From contig JAXMOK010000001.1 in NCBI GenBank assembly GCA_034669965.1, positions 62,001-126,000 on the forward strand: 64,000 nt of DNA, given 5' to 3'. Numbering within the stretch: position 1 is the stretch's first letter; each line of letters begins with the position of its first letter. Under the pieces are notes generated by a model. That model searched no databases and was not told the origin of the DNA. It saw only the letters and a list, made by a program, of their open reading frames with translations. The stretch is from HXMU1420-13 sp034669965. GTDB taxonomy: Bacteria > Bacteroidota > Rhodothermia > Balneolales > Balneolaceae. Positions 42,942 through 52,539 of the stretch are shown here, piece after piece. A program made the position numbers and the translations under genes.

Positions 42942-44838
42942 ATATTTTTTGATATATTTGCTTGAGAATTTTATTGTATAAAATTGATGGCTCAAACGGC
43001 TTAGTTATAACATCATTCATGCCGCTTTCAATACACTTTTTAGCATCATCTTTAAATGCATTGGCTGTTAATGCGATGATCGGTATATCCAAATGAAGTT
43101 TGTTCCGAATATACATTGTCGCTTCTAACCCATCCATCACCGGCATTTGCATATCCATCAAAATGATATCATAATTCTCTTTAGATAGTTTCTCAATAGC
43201 ATCTTTGCCATTCTCCGACCAATCGTAACTTACGCCCCATTTATCTAATAGAGTAAAAGCAAGAAGTCGATTGATGCGATTATCTTCAACAAGCAAGAGT
43301 TGTAACCCTTGAAGATCTAGCAAATCGGTTTCTATTCTTTCCTCAACCTTAACTTCAATTTTATCAGCTTTTTGCAGAGGTACTCGAACTTTAAACTCGG
43401 TACCAACACCTGCTGTGCTTTGAACGTCTATTTCTCCTTTCATCATTGATACAAGATGGCGAGTAATAGCAAGACCTAATCCTGTTCCTCCAAATTTTCT
43501 GGTGATACTGGTATCTGCTTGTGAGAATGCATCAAAAATTGACTTTAGATTTTCACGGGAAATTCCAATTCCAGTATCTCTTACACTAAATTCGATTACA
43601 AATTTGTTATTTAGTGCCTTTGTAAGTTTCACACTAAGTTCTACCCTGCCCTCCGGCGTAAACTTTATTGCATTATTGATTAAATTGGTTAAAACCTGAT
43701 TAAGTCGGTATGGGTCGCCATATAAAGCATTAGGAATATTTGAATCTACAGTGTAATGAAACTCAACACCCTTTTGATCGGCAAGCAATTTTTGAGCATA
43801 GAATAAACTATCTAACATGTCACTAAGGCTAAACCCGAGCTGCTCTAAATCTAACTTCCCGGATTCAATTTTTGATAAATCTAGGATATCATTAATTAAC
43901 ACTATAAGATTCGATGACGAGGTGGAAATTGCATTCAGGTATTTTGCCTGCTCGCTATTAATCTTAGTTTGCTTTAGAAGTCGCGACATCCCAATTATTG
44001 CATTCATTGGAGTTCGAATTTCGTGACTCATATTTGCCAAAAAGGCTTCTTTTGCCTTAGAAGAAGCTTCCGCCTCAACTTTCGCTTTCTTTAAATCTTC
44101 TCGAATTCGTCTTACTTCTGTGATATCTCGAGCTATAGCTAAAATGCCATCGTACTCACCATCCTTATAAATAAGTTGAACTTTCTGCCCAACCCATAGT
44201 TCTTGGTCTTCAACATTATGCAATGGGAATTCGAGATAAGTAGAATCGTTTAGATCTCTAACCTGCTTAATATAGTAAGCACTCACGCGTTTTTTATAGT
44301 CATCTCGAACGACATCTATATATCTCATATTATAAATTTCATCTTCAGAAAACCCTGAGAGCTCAAAACCAATTGGGTTTACATAGGTGAAGAATCCTTC
44401 TGCGTTCACACGATATATAATATCTGGAGCTGTTTCGACTAACGTTTTATAAGCCTGCCTACTATATCTGAGGGCTTTCTCTGCTTCTTTTCTCTTTTCA
44501 ATTTCAAGTGAGATGAACTCAGCTACTTTGAAAAGATCGTTCGAGTCCCAATCAGCATCATGAATCTGAATTTTGCTTAAATTATTTTTAAGCTTTTCAA
44601 CCACTTGGGTTTGAAGTTGAAGTTCCTCTCTTAACCTATTATTTGTTAACGACAGCTCTTCGGAGCTTAAATCCATAGCTCTTTCCAGCAATTCACGATC
44701 GCTATCGTAATGGCCGTAGGATTGATCAATCGCCTTAAGCAGTGGCCATATCCCTTCATGGATGTCATTGACGGAACCCAGATATTTCCGAATCTGCCTC
44801 TTTAGCAGTTTATTATTAATAGAATCAGTGTACTTCAA
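42940..44838 (-). CDS. Soluble hybrid sensor histidine kinase (PAS-HK-REC)
   Basis: A 632-residue cytoplasmic hybrid kinase without membrane segments. An N-terminal helical part (about 1-115) with a SYGHYDSDRELLERAMDLS motif is followed by a PAS domain (about 125-240), a HisKA domain with His272 in SHEIRTP, an ATPase domain with N box LINNAIKF, DTGIGI and GGTGLGLA, and a C-terminal receiver with phospho-acceptor Asp562 (MDMQMP) and Lys in TKPF. Such N-terminal parts are common in kinases paired with FIST proteins, and here a FIST gene lies immediately upstream (5 bases). No response regulator gene with an output domain is adjacent, so signals may leave by a phosphotransfer protein elsewhere. 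Confidence 0.92.
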   Translation of the reverse strand: MKYTDSINNKLLKRQIRKYLGSVNDIHEGIWPLLKAIDQSYGHYDSDRELLERAMDLSSEELSLTNNRLREELQLQTQVVEKLKNNLSKIQIHDADWDSNDLFKVAEFISLEIEKRKEAEKALRYSRQAYKTLVETAPDIIYRVNAEGFFTYVNPIGFELSGFSEDEIYNMRYIDVVRDDYKKRVSAYYIKQVRDLNDSTYLEFPLHNVEDQELWVGQKVQLIYKDGEYDGILAIARDITEVRRIREDLKKAKVEAEASSKAKEAFLANMSHEIRTPMNAIIGMSRLLKQTKINSEQAKYLNAISTSSSNLIVLINDILDLSKIESGKLDLEQLGFSLSDMLDSLFYAQKLLADQKGVEFHYTVDSNIPNALYGDPYRLNQVLTNLINNAIKFTPEGRVELSVKLTKALNNKFVIEFSVRDTGIGISRENLKSIFDAFSQADTSITRKFGGTGLGLAITRHLVSMMKGEIDVQSTAGVGTEFKVRVPLQKADKIEVKVEERIETDLLDLQGLQLLLVEDNRINRLLAFTLLDKWGVSYDWSENGKDAIEKLSKENYDIILMDMQMPVMDGLEATMYIRNKLHLDIPIIALTANAFKDDAKKCIESGMNDVITKPFEPSILYNKILKQIYQKI

Positions 44839-44843
44839 TCGAA

Positions 44844-45992
44844 TTAGTTTTCTGAATATGTAGTCAGCGTCATCGTTTGATTGTGCAGATCACAGGTTGC
44901 TCCGGTCGAACTTGGTGCCAATTCACCATAGGAGTAAAATCCACAATAAAATGCCTGATCGCCAAAAATTTCTTCCACGGCTTCAATTTCTTCTTCAATA
45001 CGTTGATCAAGTACAATTTTTCGGCCAACACAACTGATTAACAAGACTAATTCCGGATTAATTGGCTGATCTTTAAAATAAAAACCGTCGGTGGCTGCTT
45101 TCGACGCTCCATCTATCAACCGATCAAAATTCGATTTCATAAATCGTACGGTAGCACCTTCAGGGATATCACCCGCAAAAGTCATAGTCTGATCAACTTC
45201 ATCTACCGACAAGATCGTACGAACTAGTGACGGCGAATCATCTGTAACACGCATGCTTAATGGGAAAAGCAAAGCAGAACCTGGAAGCTCTTCGGCTTTG
45301 GGCCCGAGATATTTTTTATATAATTCGAGTGCATTTTGATCATCAACCTCAAAAAGGACATTTCCTTTAGACTTTGTAACTCTACGATGTGGACCAAACT
45401 CATCCCAACCACCATGTGAACCAAATCCTACTTTTAATTCGTCGCCGTAAAAGCCGATCCCGACGATATTCCCGTGTTTTATATTATCGTTTAGTCCAAC
45501 CAAGGTGCCTTCAAATTCGGTACCGTCTCCTGCTAATCCACCTGTTACCGGAATTTCGATAGGTAATACAGAATTCGTTCCTTTTACGAGTTCAGATCCA
45601 TTCACAAGTTGACCATCCGATATAATCAGCACATGTTTTAAATTATCGGTAAATAGTTTTTGAGCAATTTCTTTCCCAACTGTTTCGCTGTTACCGTAGT
45701 CCTCAAAATTAACTAATTCTGTGCGAATAATAGTTTTTTGAAATGATATAGCCGTTGCAACAATGGTCTCATCATTCACCGTTACTCCAGAAATTTCGCC
45801 AGCTGTACTACAACTTATCACTTGAGCATTTGGAAATTGTGCTTTTAACTCTTTGAGCGCAATATCAGCCCCTAGTTTAGATTTTGACCCGAAAGCAAGA
45901 ACTAGATTGCACAATTCTGGCTCGAAGTTTTTTGTTGATTTTGTTGATGTCCATCCCGAATCATCTTTGTAAATTTGCTGAGTAATTTCCAT
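44844..45992 (-). CDS. FIST-domain signal sensor protein
   Basis: A 382-residue protein covering the whole FIST_N (about 25-230) and FIST_C (about 240-365) domains, an input module proposed to bind small ligands such as amino acids. Typical pieces are ISCSTAGEISG near 57-67, HVLIISDGQLVNG and GGLAGDGTEFEGT. It lacks signal peptide and membrane segments, so it acts in the cytoplasm. It is the first gene of a two-gene operon with the hybrid kinase (5-base gap) and is divergent from recX by 30 bases. It likely supplies the ligand signal to the kinase; the ligand is unknown. Confidence 0.88.
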   Translation of the reverse strand: MEITQQIYKDDSGWTSTKSTKNFEPELCNLVLAFGSKSKLGADIALKELKAQFPNAQVISCSTAGEISGVTVNDETIVATAISFQKTIIRTELVNFEDYGNSETVGKEIAQKLFTDNLKHVLIISDGQLVNGSELVKGTNSVLPIEIPVTGGLAGDGTEFEGTLVGLNDNIKHGNIVGIGFYGDELKVGFGSHGGWDEFGPHRRVTKSKGNVLFEVDDQNALELYKKYLGPKAEELPGSALLFPLSMRVTDDSPSLVRTILSVDEVDQTMTFAGDIPEGATVRFMKSNFDRLIDGASKAATDGFYFKDQPINPELVLLISCVGRKIVLDQRIEEEIEAVEEIFGDQAFYCGFYSYGELAPSSTGATCDLHNQTMTLTTYSEN

Positions 45993-46022
45993 GTCTTATC
46001 CATTATTTTAATATTTACATAA

Positions 46023-46715
46023 ATGAAACCAAATACTGAACGGGATACCATTAAAATATTTGAATCATTGGGTAAGGAATGTGCGTTAATTAGCAAAATT
46101 GAGGTGCAAAAGAAGAATTCATCCAGATTTTCAGTATTTGTTGAGAATATTTTTCTATTCGGAGTTTCTGATCAAGCACTTACCCATTTTAATCTTAGTG
46201 TTGGAAAAGAAATAACAATAACTTTATTACACGCTATTGAATCTTTCGAAGATCAGTGGAAAATTAAAGACTACTTTATTCGATTATTAGCCCGTCGAGA
46301 TCACTCACGACAAGAACTGGTTCAGAAAGCTGTAAAAAAAGGTTATTCACCTACCGATTTTGATAGAGTTCTCGATGAGTTGGAAGAAAAAAAATATATC
46401 CGTAATGATGTTTTTGCGCAAAAATTTGCCCATGATAAATTTCATTTCAATCATTGGGGTAAGCAAAAAATTAAAATGGATCTACATCGCAAAGGCATAA
46501 AAGCTTCTGATATTGAACAAGCCTTAGAAGCTTTATCTGAAGACGAAATTTCAGAAAAAATGGAATATCTCGTCCAAAAATCTAAGCCTAGATTTTTACG
46601 CGCAGAAAAGACAAAAAGAAGAAAGAAAATATTCGATTTTTTGATTAGAAAAGGCTACGATTCAGCCCTAGTGATGAAAGAGCTTCCGTCACTGTTAAAT
46701 AAACTGGAATCATGA
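46023..46715 (+). CDS. recX: RecX-family recombination regulator
   Basis: A 230-residue protein with the helical RecX repeats: RLLARRDHSRQELVQKAVKKGY (in part, about 87-108), ELEEKKYIRNDVFAQKFAHDKFHF and WGKQKIKMDLHRKGI. RecX inhibits or remodels RecA filaments. It is longer than E. coli RecX (166), with an extra N-terminal segment of about 80 residues, as in other Bacteroidota. It overlaps the AI-2E gene by 4 bases. The separation from recA by an oppositely oriented FIST/kinase pair is unusual, since recX often follows recA directly. Confidence 0.82.
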   Translation: MKPNTERDTIKIFESLGKECALISKIEVQKKNSSRFSVFVENIFLFGVSDQALTHFNLSVGKEITITLLHAIESFEDQWKIKDYFIRLLARRDHSRQELVQKAVKKGYSPTDFDRVLDELEEKKYIRNDVFAQKFAHDKFHFNHWGKQKIKMDLHRKGIKASDIEQALEALSEDEISEKMEYLVQKSKPRFLRAEKTKRRKKIFDFLIRKGYDSALVMKELPSLLNKLES

Positions 46716-47800
46716 GAAATATCACACTCGAAAAAATAGTCCGTTTCGGCATTGGCGTAACCGCCATTGGTGTTTTGGGTTTGATATTATACAACTACAG
46801 TACCTTAGTTGCGTACGTAGTTCTTGCAATGATTTTAAGTTATATCCTCGATCCATTTGTGAATCGATTGCAGCGCATGGGCATGAACCGTACGTTTGGA
46901 ATTACGTTAACTTTGTCTGCTGTAATCCTTCTGTTGGTTTTTATTTCAACAAACGTGTTTCCATTGTTTGTTGGCGAAATGATTGAATTAACCGAAAATT
47001 TAACCATCGATCGAATTGAACAAATTGCCTCTGATGTTGAAGCAAAATTAACCGAAGATTTTAGTTTCATTCCTGCCGGTTTTCTTGAAGAAAACGTAAC
47101 TCAAATTGCCGCTGAATTATTCGATTTAGGCAAACTTTCAACGGTGTTAGGGGATGCCGTTGGCTTATTCACCAACATATTCTCAGCAGTACTTGTGGTC
47201 CCTTTTGCGGCATTTTTCTTCCTAAAAGATGGTAGTAAAATTCGTCGCGATTTACTTCAACTTGTACCTAACAAGTATTTTGAAACGTCATTAACTCTTA
47301 TCGATAAAATTGAAAAGAGACTTGGCTTGTATTTCAGAAGTGTTTTAGCACAGAGTTTTATAGTTGCTTTTCTATCTTGGACTACGTTAAGTGTTGCCGG
47401 TTTAGAAAACTCACTTTCAGTTGGGATTTCGGTTGGGATCGCAAATACCATCCCATATTTTGGCCCAATAATCGGCTACGTGTTATCTATAATCGTTTCT
47501 ATAATTGAAACCGGAGACTTTTCGCTGGTACTGTTGTGCGTCATTGCAATTTTCATTGTACAGCTTACTGATAACTTGGTACTTCAGCCTTTTCTTTTTT
47601 CTCGTTCCGCAGATATGCACCCTGTAGCTATCTTATTTATCATATTAATTGGAGCTGAAACAGCCGGTATTTTAGGGATGTTAATTGCTATTCCACTTGC
47701 CACAGTTGTAAAAATTACGGTAAATCAAATTTCGTGGAGTTTCAATAATTATCAGGTATTTAGAATACAGAATACACCGCCTGCTATTAATAGTAGTTAG
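46712..47800 (+). CDS. AI-2E family transporter (PerM-like)
   Basis: A 362-residue inner-membrane protein with about eight hydrophobic segments of the AI-2E/PerM (UPF0118) family. It shows the typical VVPFAAFFFLKDG and GIANTIPYFGPIIGYVL motifs and a DNLVLQPFLFSRS segment. Named family functions include autoinducer-2 export and sodium/proton antiport, but most members are uncharacterised. It starts inside the stop of recX (ATGA overlap), so it is translationally coupled to it; the reason is unclear. Confidence 0.87.
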   Translation: MRNITLEKIVRFGIGVTAIGVLGLILYNYSTLVAYVVLAMILSYILDPFVNRLQRMGMNRTFGITLTLSAVILLLVFISTNVFPLFVGEMIELTENLTIDRIEQIASDVEAKLTEDFSFIPAGFLEENVTQIAAELFDLGKLSTVLGDAVGLFTNIFSAVLVVPFAAFFFLKDGSKIRRDLLQLVPNKYFETSLTLIDKIEKRLGLYFRSVLAQSFIVAFLSWTTLSVAGLENSLSVGISVGIANTIPYFGPIIGYVLSIIVSIIETGDFSLVLLCVIAIFIVQLTDNLVLQPFLFSRSADMHPVAILFIILIGAETAGILGMLIAIPLATVVKITVNQISWSFNNYQVFRIQNTPPAINSS

Positions 47801-47836
47801 TATCATTTAAGAGTGTAACATCCCCTTTTTTCTTCC

Positions 47837-47844
47837 TATCTTTG
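47837..47844 (+). promoter_or_regulatory. Candidate -7 element TATCTTTG of purN
   Basis: Matches TAnnTTTG and lies 36 bases before the purN start in a gap of 80 bases. Similar boxes stand before recA and, on the minus strand, before rnhB. Promoter use is inferred from the Bacteroidota pattern. Confidence 0.4.
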
Positions 47845-47880
47845 CACCCGCACATCCACAACGCTCATTGCTAACTTATT

Positions 47881-48468
47881 TTGAAGAAAATCGTCGTTTT
47901 TGCCTCAGGTTCGGGTTCAAACTTTCAATCAATTATTGATGCGTCTATTTCAGGGCAAATTCCAGGCATTATTACAGGTTTAATTACCGACCGGGATAAC
48001 ATTAAAGCTATTGAACGTGCAAAAAATCATCAGATCCCATTCGAAGTAATAGCACTATCACAATTTGAAAATGAAAGTGAATTTGCTACTTCCCTACTAG
48101 ACGTTTTAGCTAATTTTGGAGCCGATGTAATTGCATTGGCCGGTTATCTAAAAAAAATTCCCACTGAAGTTATTAGTGAATACGAAGGACGAATTCTGAA
48201 CATTCATCCATCACTGTTACCCAAATTTGGTGGTAAAGGATTTTATGGGTTAAAAGTTCATCAAGCGGTTGTTGATCAGCATGAAGAAGAAAGTGGATGC
48301 ACCGTGCATTTAGTTACTGATATTTACGACGACGGTCCTATTTTAGGCCAATCTAAAGTGAAGGTTAACAAAAATGACACTGCGGGAAGTCTTGCCCGAA
48401 AAGTACTTGCTCTTGAGCATGAATTGTATCCAAAAGTAATTTCCGATTTTATAAAAACCATCAAATAA
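47881..48468 (+). CDS. purN: Phosphoribosylglycinamide formyltransferase PurN
   Basis: A 195-residue folate-dependent enzyme of purine synthesis that formylates GAR to FGAR. It has the N-terminal VFASGSGSNFQSIIDA loop, the catalytic Asn/His region in ILNIHPSLLPKFGGKGFYG and the Asp of DIYDDGPIL. It begins with TTG (TTG AAG AAA), and no in-frame ATG is close. Length is near the E. coli 212. The gap to purH is only 2 bases, so the two form an operon for the formyl-transfer steps of purine synthesis. Confidence 0.95.
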   Translation: MKKIVVFASGSGSNFQSIIDASISGQIPGIITGLITDRDNIKAIERAKNHQIPFEVIALSQFENESEFATSLLDVLANFGADVIALAGYLKKIPTEVISEYEGRILNIHPSLLPKFGGKGFYGLKVHQAVVDQHEEESGCTVHLVTDIYDDGPILGQSKVKVNKNDTAGSLARKVLALEHELYPKVISDFIKTIK

Positions 48469-48470
48469 CA

Positions 48471-50045
48471 ATGGCTTTGAAACCACTCGCTCAGTTACCT
48501 GAAGCACCTCTAACCATCAAACGTGCCTTGCTTTCCGTTTCCGACAAAACAGACATCATTCCGCTTGCAAAAGCTTTGCATAATCAAGGTGTGCAATTAA
48601 TTTCTACAGGAGGTACCGCGCAAGTAATTAAAGGTGAAGGAATCCCGGTAACAGATGCCTCTGAGGTAACCGGTTTCCCTGAGTGTTTAGATGGCCGTGT
48701 AAAAACATTGCACCCACATATTCATGGAGGATTGCTGGCAAGAACCAGTTACGAACCGGATAATGCTGAATTAGCAGAGCTAGGAATTGAGCCCATAGAG
48801 TTAGTTGTGGTAAATTTATATCCCTTTAAAGAAACCGTTAACAAACCAGATATCACTCCGGCAATAGCTACCGAATTTATCGACATTGGGGGCCCAACTA
48901 TGATTAGAGCGGCGGCTAAAAACTTTGCTCATGTGTGTATTTTAAGTTCACCGGAACAATATTCTGCTTTTATTGAAGAGCTAAACAATGACGAAGGAAT
49001 CAGTTACAACTTGCGGCTCAAATTGGCAAAAGCAGCATTTACCCATACTGCTGACTACGACGTAGCCATTTCGAATTACTTTACGGAACTCGTTAAGGAA
49101 TCTCCTGCAACACAATTTAGTGTGTCAGAACCATTAGCGCATGCGCTGCGATATGGTGAAAACCCACATCAAAATGCAGCAGTTTATGGCACTCAGGATG
49201 AAATCATCGATTGTTTTCATGGCAAACAACTTAGCTACAACAATTATCTGGATGTTGACGCAGCCTTAAATATTATTTCTGATTTTGATCCAGTTGTACC
49301 AAGTTGTGCAATTATCAAGCATACCATCCCGTGCGGGGTTGGTACAGCTTCAACATTAAAAGAGGCTTACGAAAAAGCATTTAGTACCGATACCGTTTCA
49401 CCTTTTGGCGGCATTGTTGTGTTAAATAATGCATTGGATGTATCAACAGCAGAAGCCATCAACAAAATCTTCACCGAGATCATTATTGCACCTTCATTTA
49501 ATGAAGATGCACTTGAATTGCTTACTGCCAAAAAGAACCGACGGTTAATTCGAATCAAAAAAAATGCGTCGAAAAACGAATCGTTTAGTTACCGTTCAAT
49601 TTTTGGAGGCGCTCTCAAACAAGATTCCGATCTCGAACCATTTGATCACGCTACTTTTAAAGTAGTTACCGATCGGGAGCCATCTACTGAAGAGCTTCAA
49701 GATTTACTTTTTGCTTGGAAAGTGGTTCGTCATGTAAAATCGAATGCTATTGTGTACGCTAAAGATGGTCGAACTCTGGGTATTGGATCAGGACAAACTT
49801 CTCGCGTTGATTCTTCCGAAATTGCTGTTGCTAAAGCTCAAAAAGAAGGCTTATCGCTTGATGGAGCCGCAATTGCAAGCGATGCATTCTTTCCGTTTTC
49901 TGACGGTATTGAAGCTGCTGCTGAGGCAGGAGTCACTGCTGTAATTCAGCCTGGCGGCAGCATTCGCGATGAAGAAGTAATTGCTAAAGCCAACGAACTT
50001 AGACTGTGTATGATTTTCACAGGCAAGCGCCATTTTAAGCACTAA
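48471..50045 (+). CDS. purH: AICAR transformylase / IMP cyclohydrolase PurH
   Basis: A 524-residue bifunctional enzyme catalysing the last two steps to IMP. The IMP cyclohydrolase domain (about 15-200) has the phosphate-binding STGGTAQVI segment and RVKTLHPHIHGG. The AICAR transformylase domain (about 205-524) has IKHTIPCGVG (Lys-His catalytic pair), VSPFGGIVVLN, GIGSGQTSRVDS and the C-terminal FTGKRHFKH. Length is the family norm. It is 2 bases after purN. Confidence 0.96.
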   Translation: MALKPLAQLPEAPLTIKRALLSVSDKTDIIPLAKALHNQGVQLISTGGTAQVIKGEGIPVTDASEVTGFPECLDGRVKTLHPHIHGGLLARTSYEPDNAELAELGIEPIELVVVNLYPFKETVNKPDITPAIATEFIDIGGPTMIRAAAKNFAHVCILSSPEQYSAFIEELNNDEGISYNLRLKLAKAAFTHTADYDVAISNYFTELVKESPATQFSVSEPLAHALRYGENPHQNAAVYGTQDEIIDCFHGKQLSYNNYLDVDAALNIISDFDPVVPSCAIIKHTIPCGVGTASTLKEAYEKAFSTDTVSPFGGIVVLNNALDVSTAEAINKIFTEIIIAPSFNEDALELLTAKKNRRLIRIKKNASKNESFSYRSIFGGALKQDSDLEPFDHATFKVVTDREPSTEELQDLLFAWKVVRHVKSNAIVYAKDGRTLGIGSGQTSRVDSSEIAVAKAQKEGLSLDGAAIASDAFFPFSDGIEAAAEAGVTAVIQPGGSIRDEEVIAKANELRLCMIFTGKRHFKH

Positions 50046-50151
50046 AATCATTTAAAAACAAAGTACATACTGGCATTCGCAAATAGAGTATCAAAATTGT
50101 ATTTTCAACCGAATTAATATCGTCACAAAAACCTATAGTTAAGCACCTCAA

Positions 50152-51219
50152 ATGTCCAATCGGCAAGGCATCCCTTCCCCATTCTCAATTAAAAAACAGC
50201 CTAAAAAAGGCTTATTCGATTTTCTATATACCGACATCGCAATCGATTTAGGTACAGCAAACACGCTTATTTACTCTCGTGGTGAAGGAATCGTCTTGAA
50301 CGAACCTTCGATCGTAGCATTAAATCAGCAAAACATTCCTGTTGCTACCGGACACGAAGCACGATTAATGCACGAGAAAACACACCGCAAAATTAGAACA
50401 ATTCGCCCCCTACGTGATGGCGTAATTGCGGATTTTGAAGTTGCTGAGCAGATGATTCGCGGCATGATTAAAAAAGTGAAGGTGAAGTGGTATTCGAGTA
50501 CACGTCAAATGGTGATTTGTGTGCCAAGTGGTATTACAGAGGTTGAACGCCGCGCCGTTCGCGATAGCGCTGAGCATGCCGGTGCCAAAGAGGTTTTTCT
50601 GGTTGATGAACCAATGGCTGCTGCAATTGGTATCGGATTGGATGTTCATGAACCAGTTGGTAATATGATTGTAGACATTGGAGGTGGAACAACTGAGATT
50701 GCAGTTATCGCACTTTCCGGTATCGTTTACGCACAGTCGGTTCGCCTTGGTGGTGACGAACTCAATGATGATATTATTAACTATTTCAGAAGAAATCACA
50801 ACTTATTGATTGGTGAGCGAACCGCTGAAAAAATTAAATGTGAAATAGGTTCCGCTGCTCCGCTTGATGAAGAACTTGAGATGATTACTAAAGGTCGTGA
50901 CCTTGTAAATGGTGTACCGCGTACGCGACATATCACCTCGAAAGATGCTCGCGAAGCAATGGCAGAATCTGTGAATACCATTGTAGAATCAATCACCAAA
51001 TCGCTGGAGCAAACACCACCCGAACTTTCTGCTGACATCTTAGATCGAGGCATTATGTTAACCGGTGGTGGCGCCTTGTTGAAAAATCTTGATAAATTGA
51101 TCATGGAAACCACCGATCTTCCGGTTCATATTGCTGAAGATCCGCTTACCGCAGTTGTTCGTGGTACCGGTGCCATTTTAGAAAACCTCGAATATTACCG
51201 ACCAGTAATCGACTCATAA
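50152..51219 (+). CDS. mreB: Rod-shape protein MreB
   Basis: A 355-residue actin-like protein that positions the elongation machinery on the inner membrane. IDLGTANTLIY (phosphate 1), MIVDIGGGTTEIAVI (phosphate 2) and IMLTGGGALLKNL (adenosine) motifs are complete. It heads the operon mreB-mreC-mreD-mrdA-rodA with gaps or overlaps of 9, -4, 1 and -1 bases. It is slightly longer at the N-terminus than E. coli MreB (347) because of a basic leader rich in K and P. The 106 bases upstream hold no gene. Confidence 0.97.
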   Translation: MSNRQGIPSPFSIKKQPKKGLFDFLYTDIAIDLGTANTLIYSRGEGIVLNEPSIVALNQQNIPVATGHEARLMHEKTHRKIRTIRPLRDGVIADFEVAEQMIRGMIKKVKVKWYSSTRQMVICVPSGITEVERRAVRDSAEHAGAKEVFLVDEPMAAAIGIGLDVHEPVGNMIVDIGGGTTEIAVIALSGIVYAQSVRLGGDELNDDIINYFRRNHNLLIGERTAEKIKCEIGSAAPLDEELEMITKGRDLVNGVPRTRHITSKDAREAMAESVNTIVESITKSLEQTPPELSADILDRGIMLTGGGALLKNLDKLIMETTDLPVHIAEDPLTAVVRGTGAILENLEYYRPVIDS

Positions 51220-51228
51220 CCATGCTGA

Positions 51229-52071
51229 ATGCAGTTTAGAGTATTTAAAGTTGAAAACGCTTCCGATTATATAATTACTGCGTTAATTCTAGTCTTTGCA
51301 CTGGCAATTGCTATTAATCGTCATCAAGATGGATTAAATAGCTTACGTCAAATTTCTATTACTGTAGTAAGTGTGCTTGAAGAACCCTTATCGAATGTGA
51401 GGGTTTACCGGCAGGCTTTGCAAACCAACACCTATCTACAGGAACAGAATATTCTGTTGCAGGATGAGCTTAGTAGACTACGAGCCATAGAACAAGAGAA
51501 CATTGAACTTCGCAAGCTTTTAAACTATCAAAATAACAGCGAGTTTGATCTGCAACCCGTACGTTTTGTTACTAAAACGCTAAATGGTATCAATAACACG
51601 TTTACCGTAAATGCGGGTTCAAAACAAGGGGTAGAGGTTGGGATGCCAATTATAACATCCGATGGTTTGGTTGGAAAAGTGATCATAACAGCGCCTAACT
51701 ATGCTCAGGTAATGCCTTACTTCAATAATTTATTCCGAGTTAGTGCTCGTATTCAACAAACACAGTCGATGGGTATTGTGAGTTGGCCGGGAGATAACAT
51801 GTCGGAATTGGTAATGGATTTTGTTCCAAAAACTATTCCGGTAGATTCAGGTTATGTGATCGAGACCAGTGGATTTGGGAATGAGTTTCCAGGTGGTATC
51901 CCTATCGGAACCGTACTTTATACCGAAGAAGAAGAAGGTAAAGACACTCAAAAAATATACCTCACTCCTTTCACATCATTATCCGAAGTTGCAGAAGGAT
52001 TTGTAATTAAATTCCAGCCGGATTCTACACTCGATTCATTATCTATCCAAACCCAGAGTTTATTTAGATGA
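51229..52071 (+). CDS. mreC: Rod-shape protein MreC
   Basis: A 280-residue single-pass inner-membrane protein, with a membrane segment at about 15-32, a periplasmic coiled coil (about 55-100, LQEQNILLQDELSRLRAIEQEN in part) and the two beta-domains of MreC (about 115-265) that bind PBP2. GSKQGVEVGMPIITSDGLVGKV (in part) near 125-150 is a typical MreC motif. It starts 9 bases after mreB and overlaps mreD by 4 bases. Confidence 0.93.
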   Translation: MQFRVFKVENASDYIITALILVFALAIAINRHQDGLNSLRQISITVVSVLEEPLSNVRVYRQALQTNTYLQEQNILLQDELSRLRAIEQENIELRKLLNYQNNSEFDLQPVRFVTKTLNGINNTFTVNAGSKQGVEVGMPIITSDGLVGKVIITAPNYAQVMPYFNNLFRVSARIQQTQSMGIVSWPGDNMSELVMDFVPKTIPVDSGYVIETSGFGNEFPGGIPIGTVLYTEEEEGKDTQKIYLTPFTSLSEVAEGFVIKFQPDSTLDSLSIQTQSLFR

Positions 52072-52538
52072 ATAATCAGTTAATTCGACATATCCTGCTA
52101 GGTATTTTCTTTGTTCTGTTAGACGTTCTGTTCTTTCAGCATTTGTCTGTATTTAATGCCACTGCTGATCCGTTGTTATGCTATTTATTGTGGATTATCC
52201 AAAAATACGATCGAGTGCCTTTACTGATAATGGCTGCAAGTTTGGCGTTGCTACAAGATGCTTTATTCGATTTTTGGGGCATTATGATGTTCTCAAAAAC
52301 ACTTACCATTTTTCTTGTTTATAATTTTATTAAACGTAAATCAGAAGCACAGCTTTTGTTATGGCAGATATTTCTCATCATTTTTATGGGAGCTCTCATA
52401 CATAACATCATTTTATTTGCGTTAAGTAGTTTCTTTATTGCATTTGCTACCTCGTATTCACCTTTTACTAACATCATCGGTAATACGTTTTACACAGCAT
52501 TGATTGGAATATTAATCTACATATTCAGAAAACGATAA
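52068..52538 (+). CDS. mreD: Rod-shape protein MreD
   Basis: A 156-residue integral membrane protein with about five hydrophobic segments. MreD proteins diverge widely, so the call rests on size, hydropathy (LLGIFFVLLDVLFFQHLSVF at the N-terminus), the ALLQDALFDFWGIMMFSKT segment and its position between mreC and the PBP2 gene. It overlaps mreC by 4 bases and is followed by the PBP2 start after 1 base. Confidence 0.88.
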   Translation: MNNQLIRHILLGIFFVLLDVLFFQHLSVFNATADPLLCYLLWIIQKYDRVPLLIMAASLALLQDALFDFWGIMMFSKTLTIFLVYNFIKRKSEAQLLLWQIFLIIFMGALIHNIILFALSSFFIAFATSYSPFTNIIGNTFYTALIGILIYIFRKR

Positions 52539-52539
52539 C

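Noticed and set aside
50410..50799. 129-residue minus-strand frame inside mreB
   Set aside because: Antisense shadow of mreB, rich in His, Cys and Asn with no recognisable motif.
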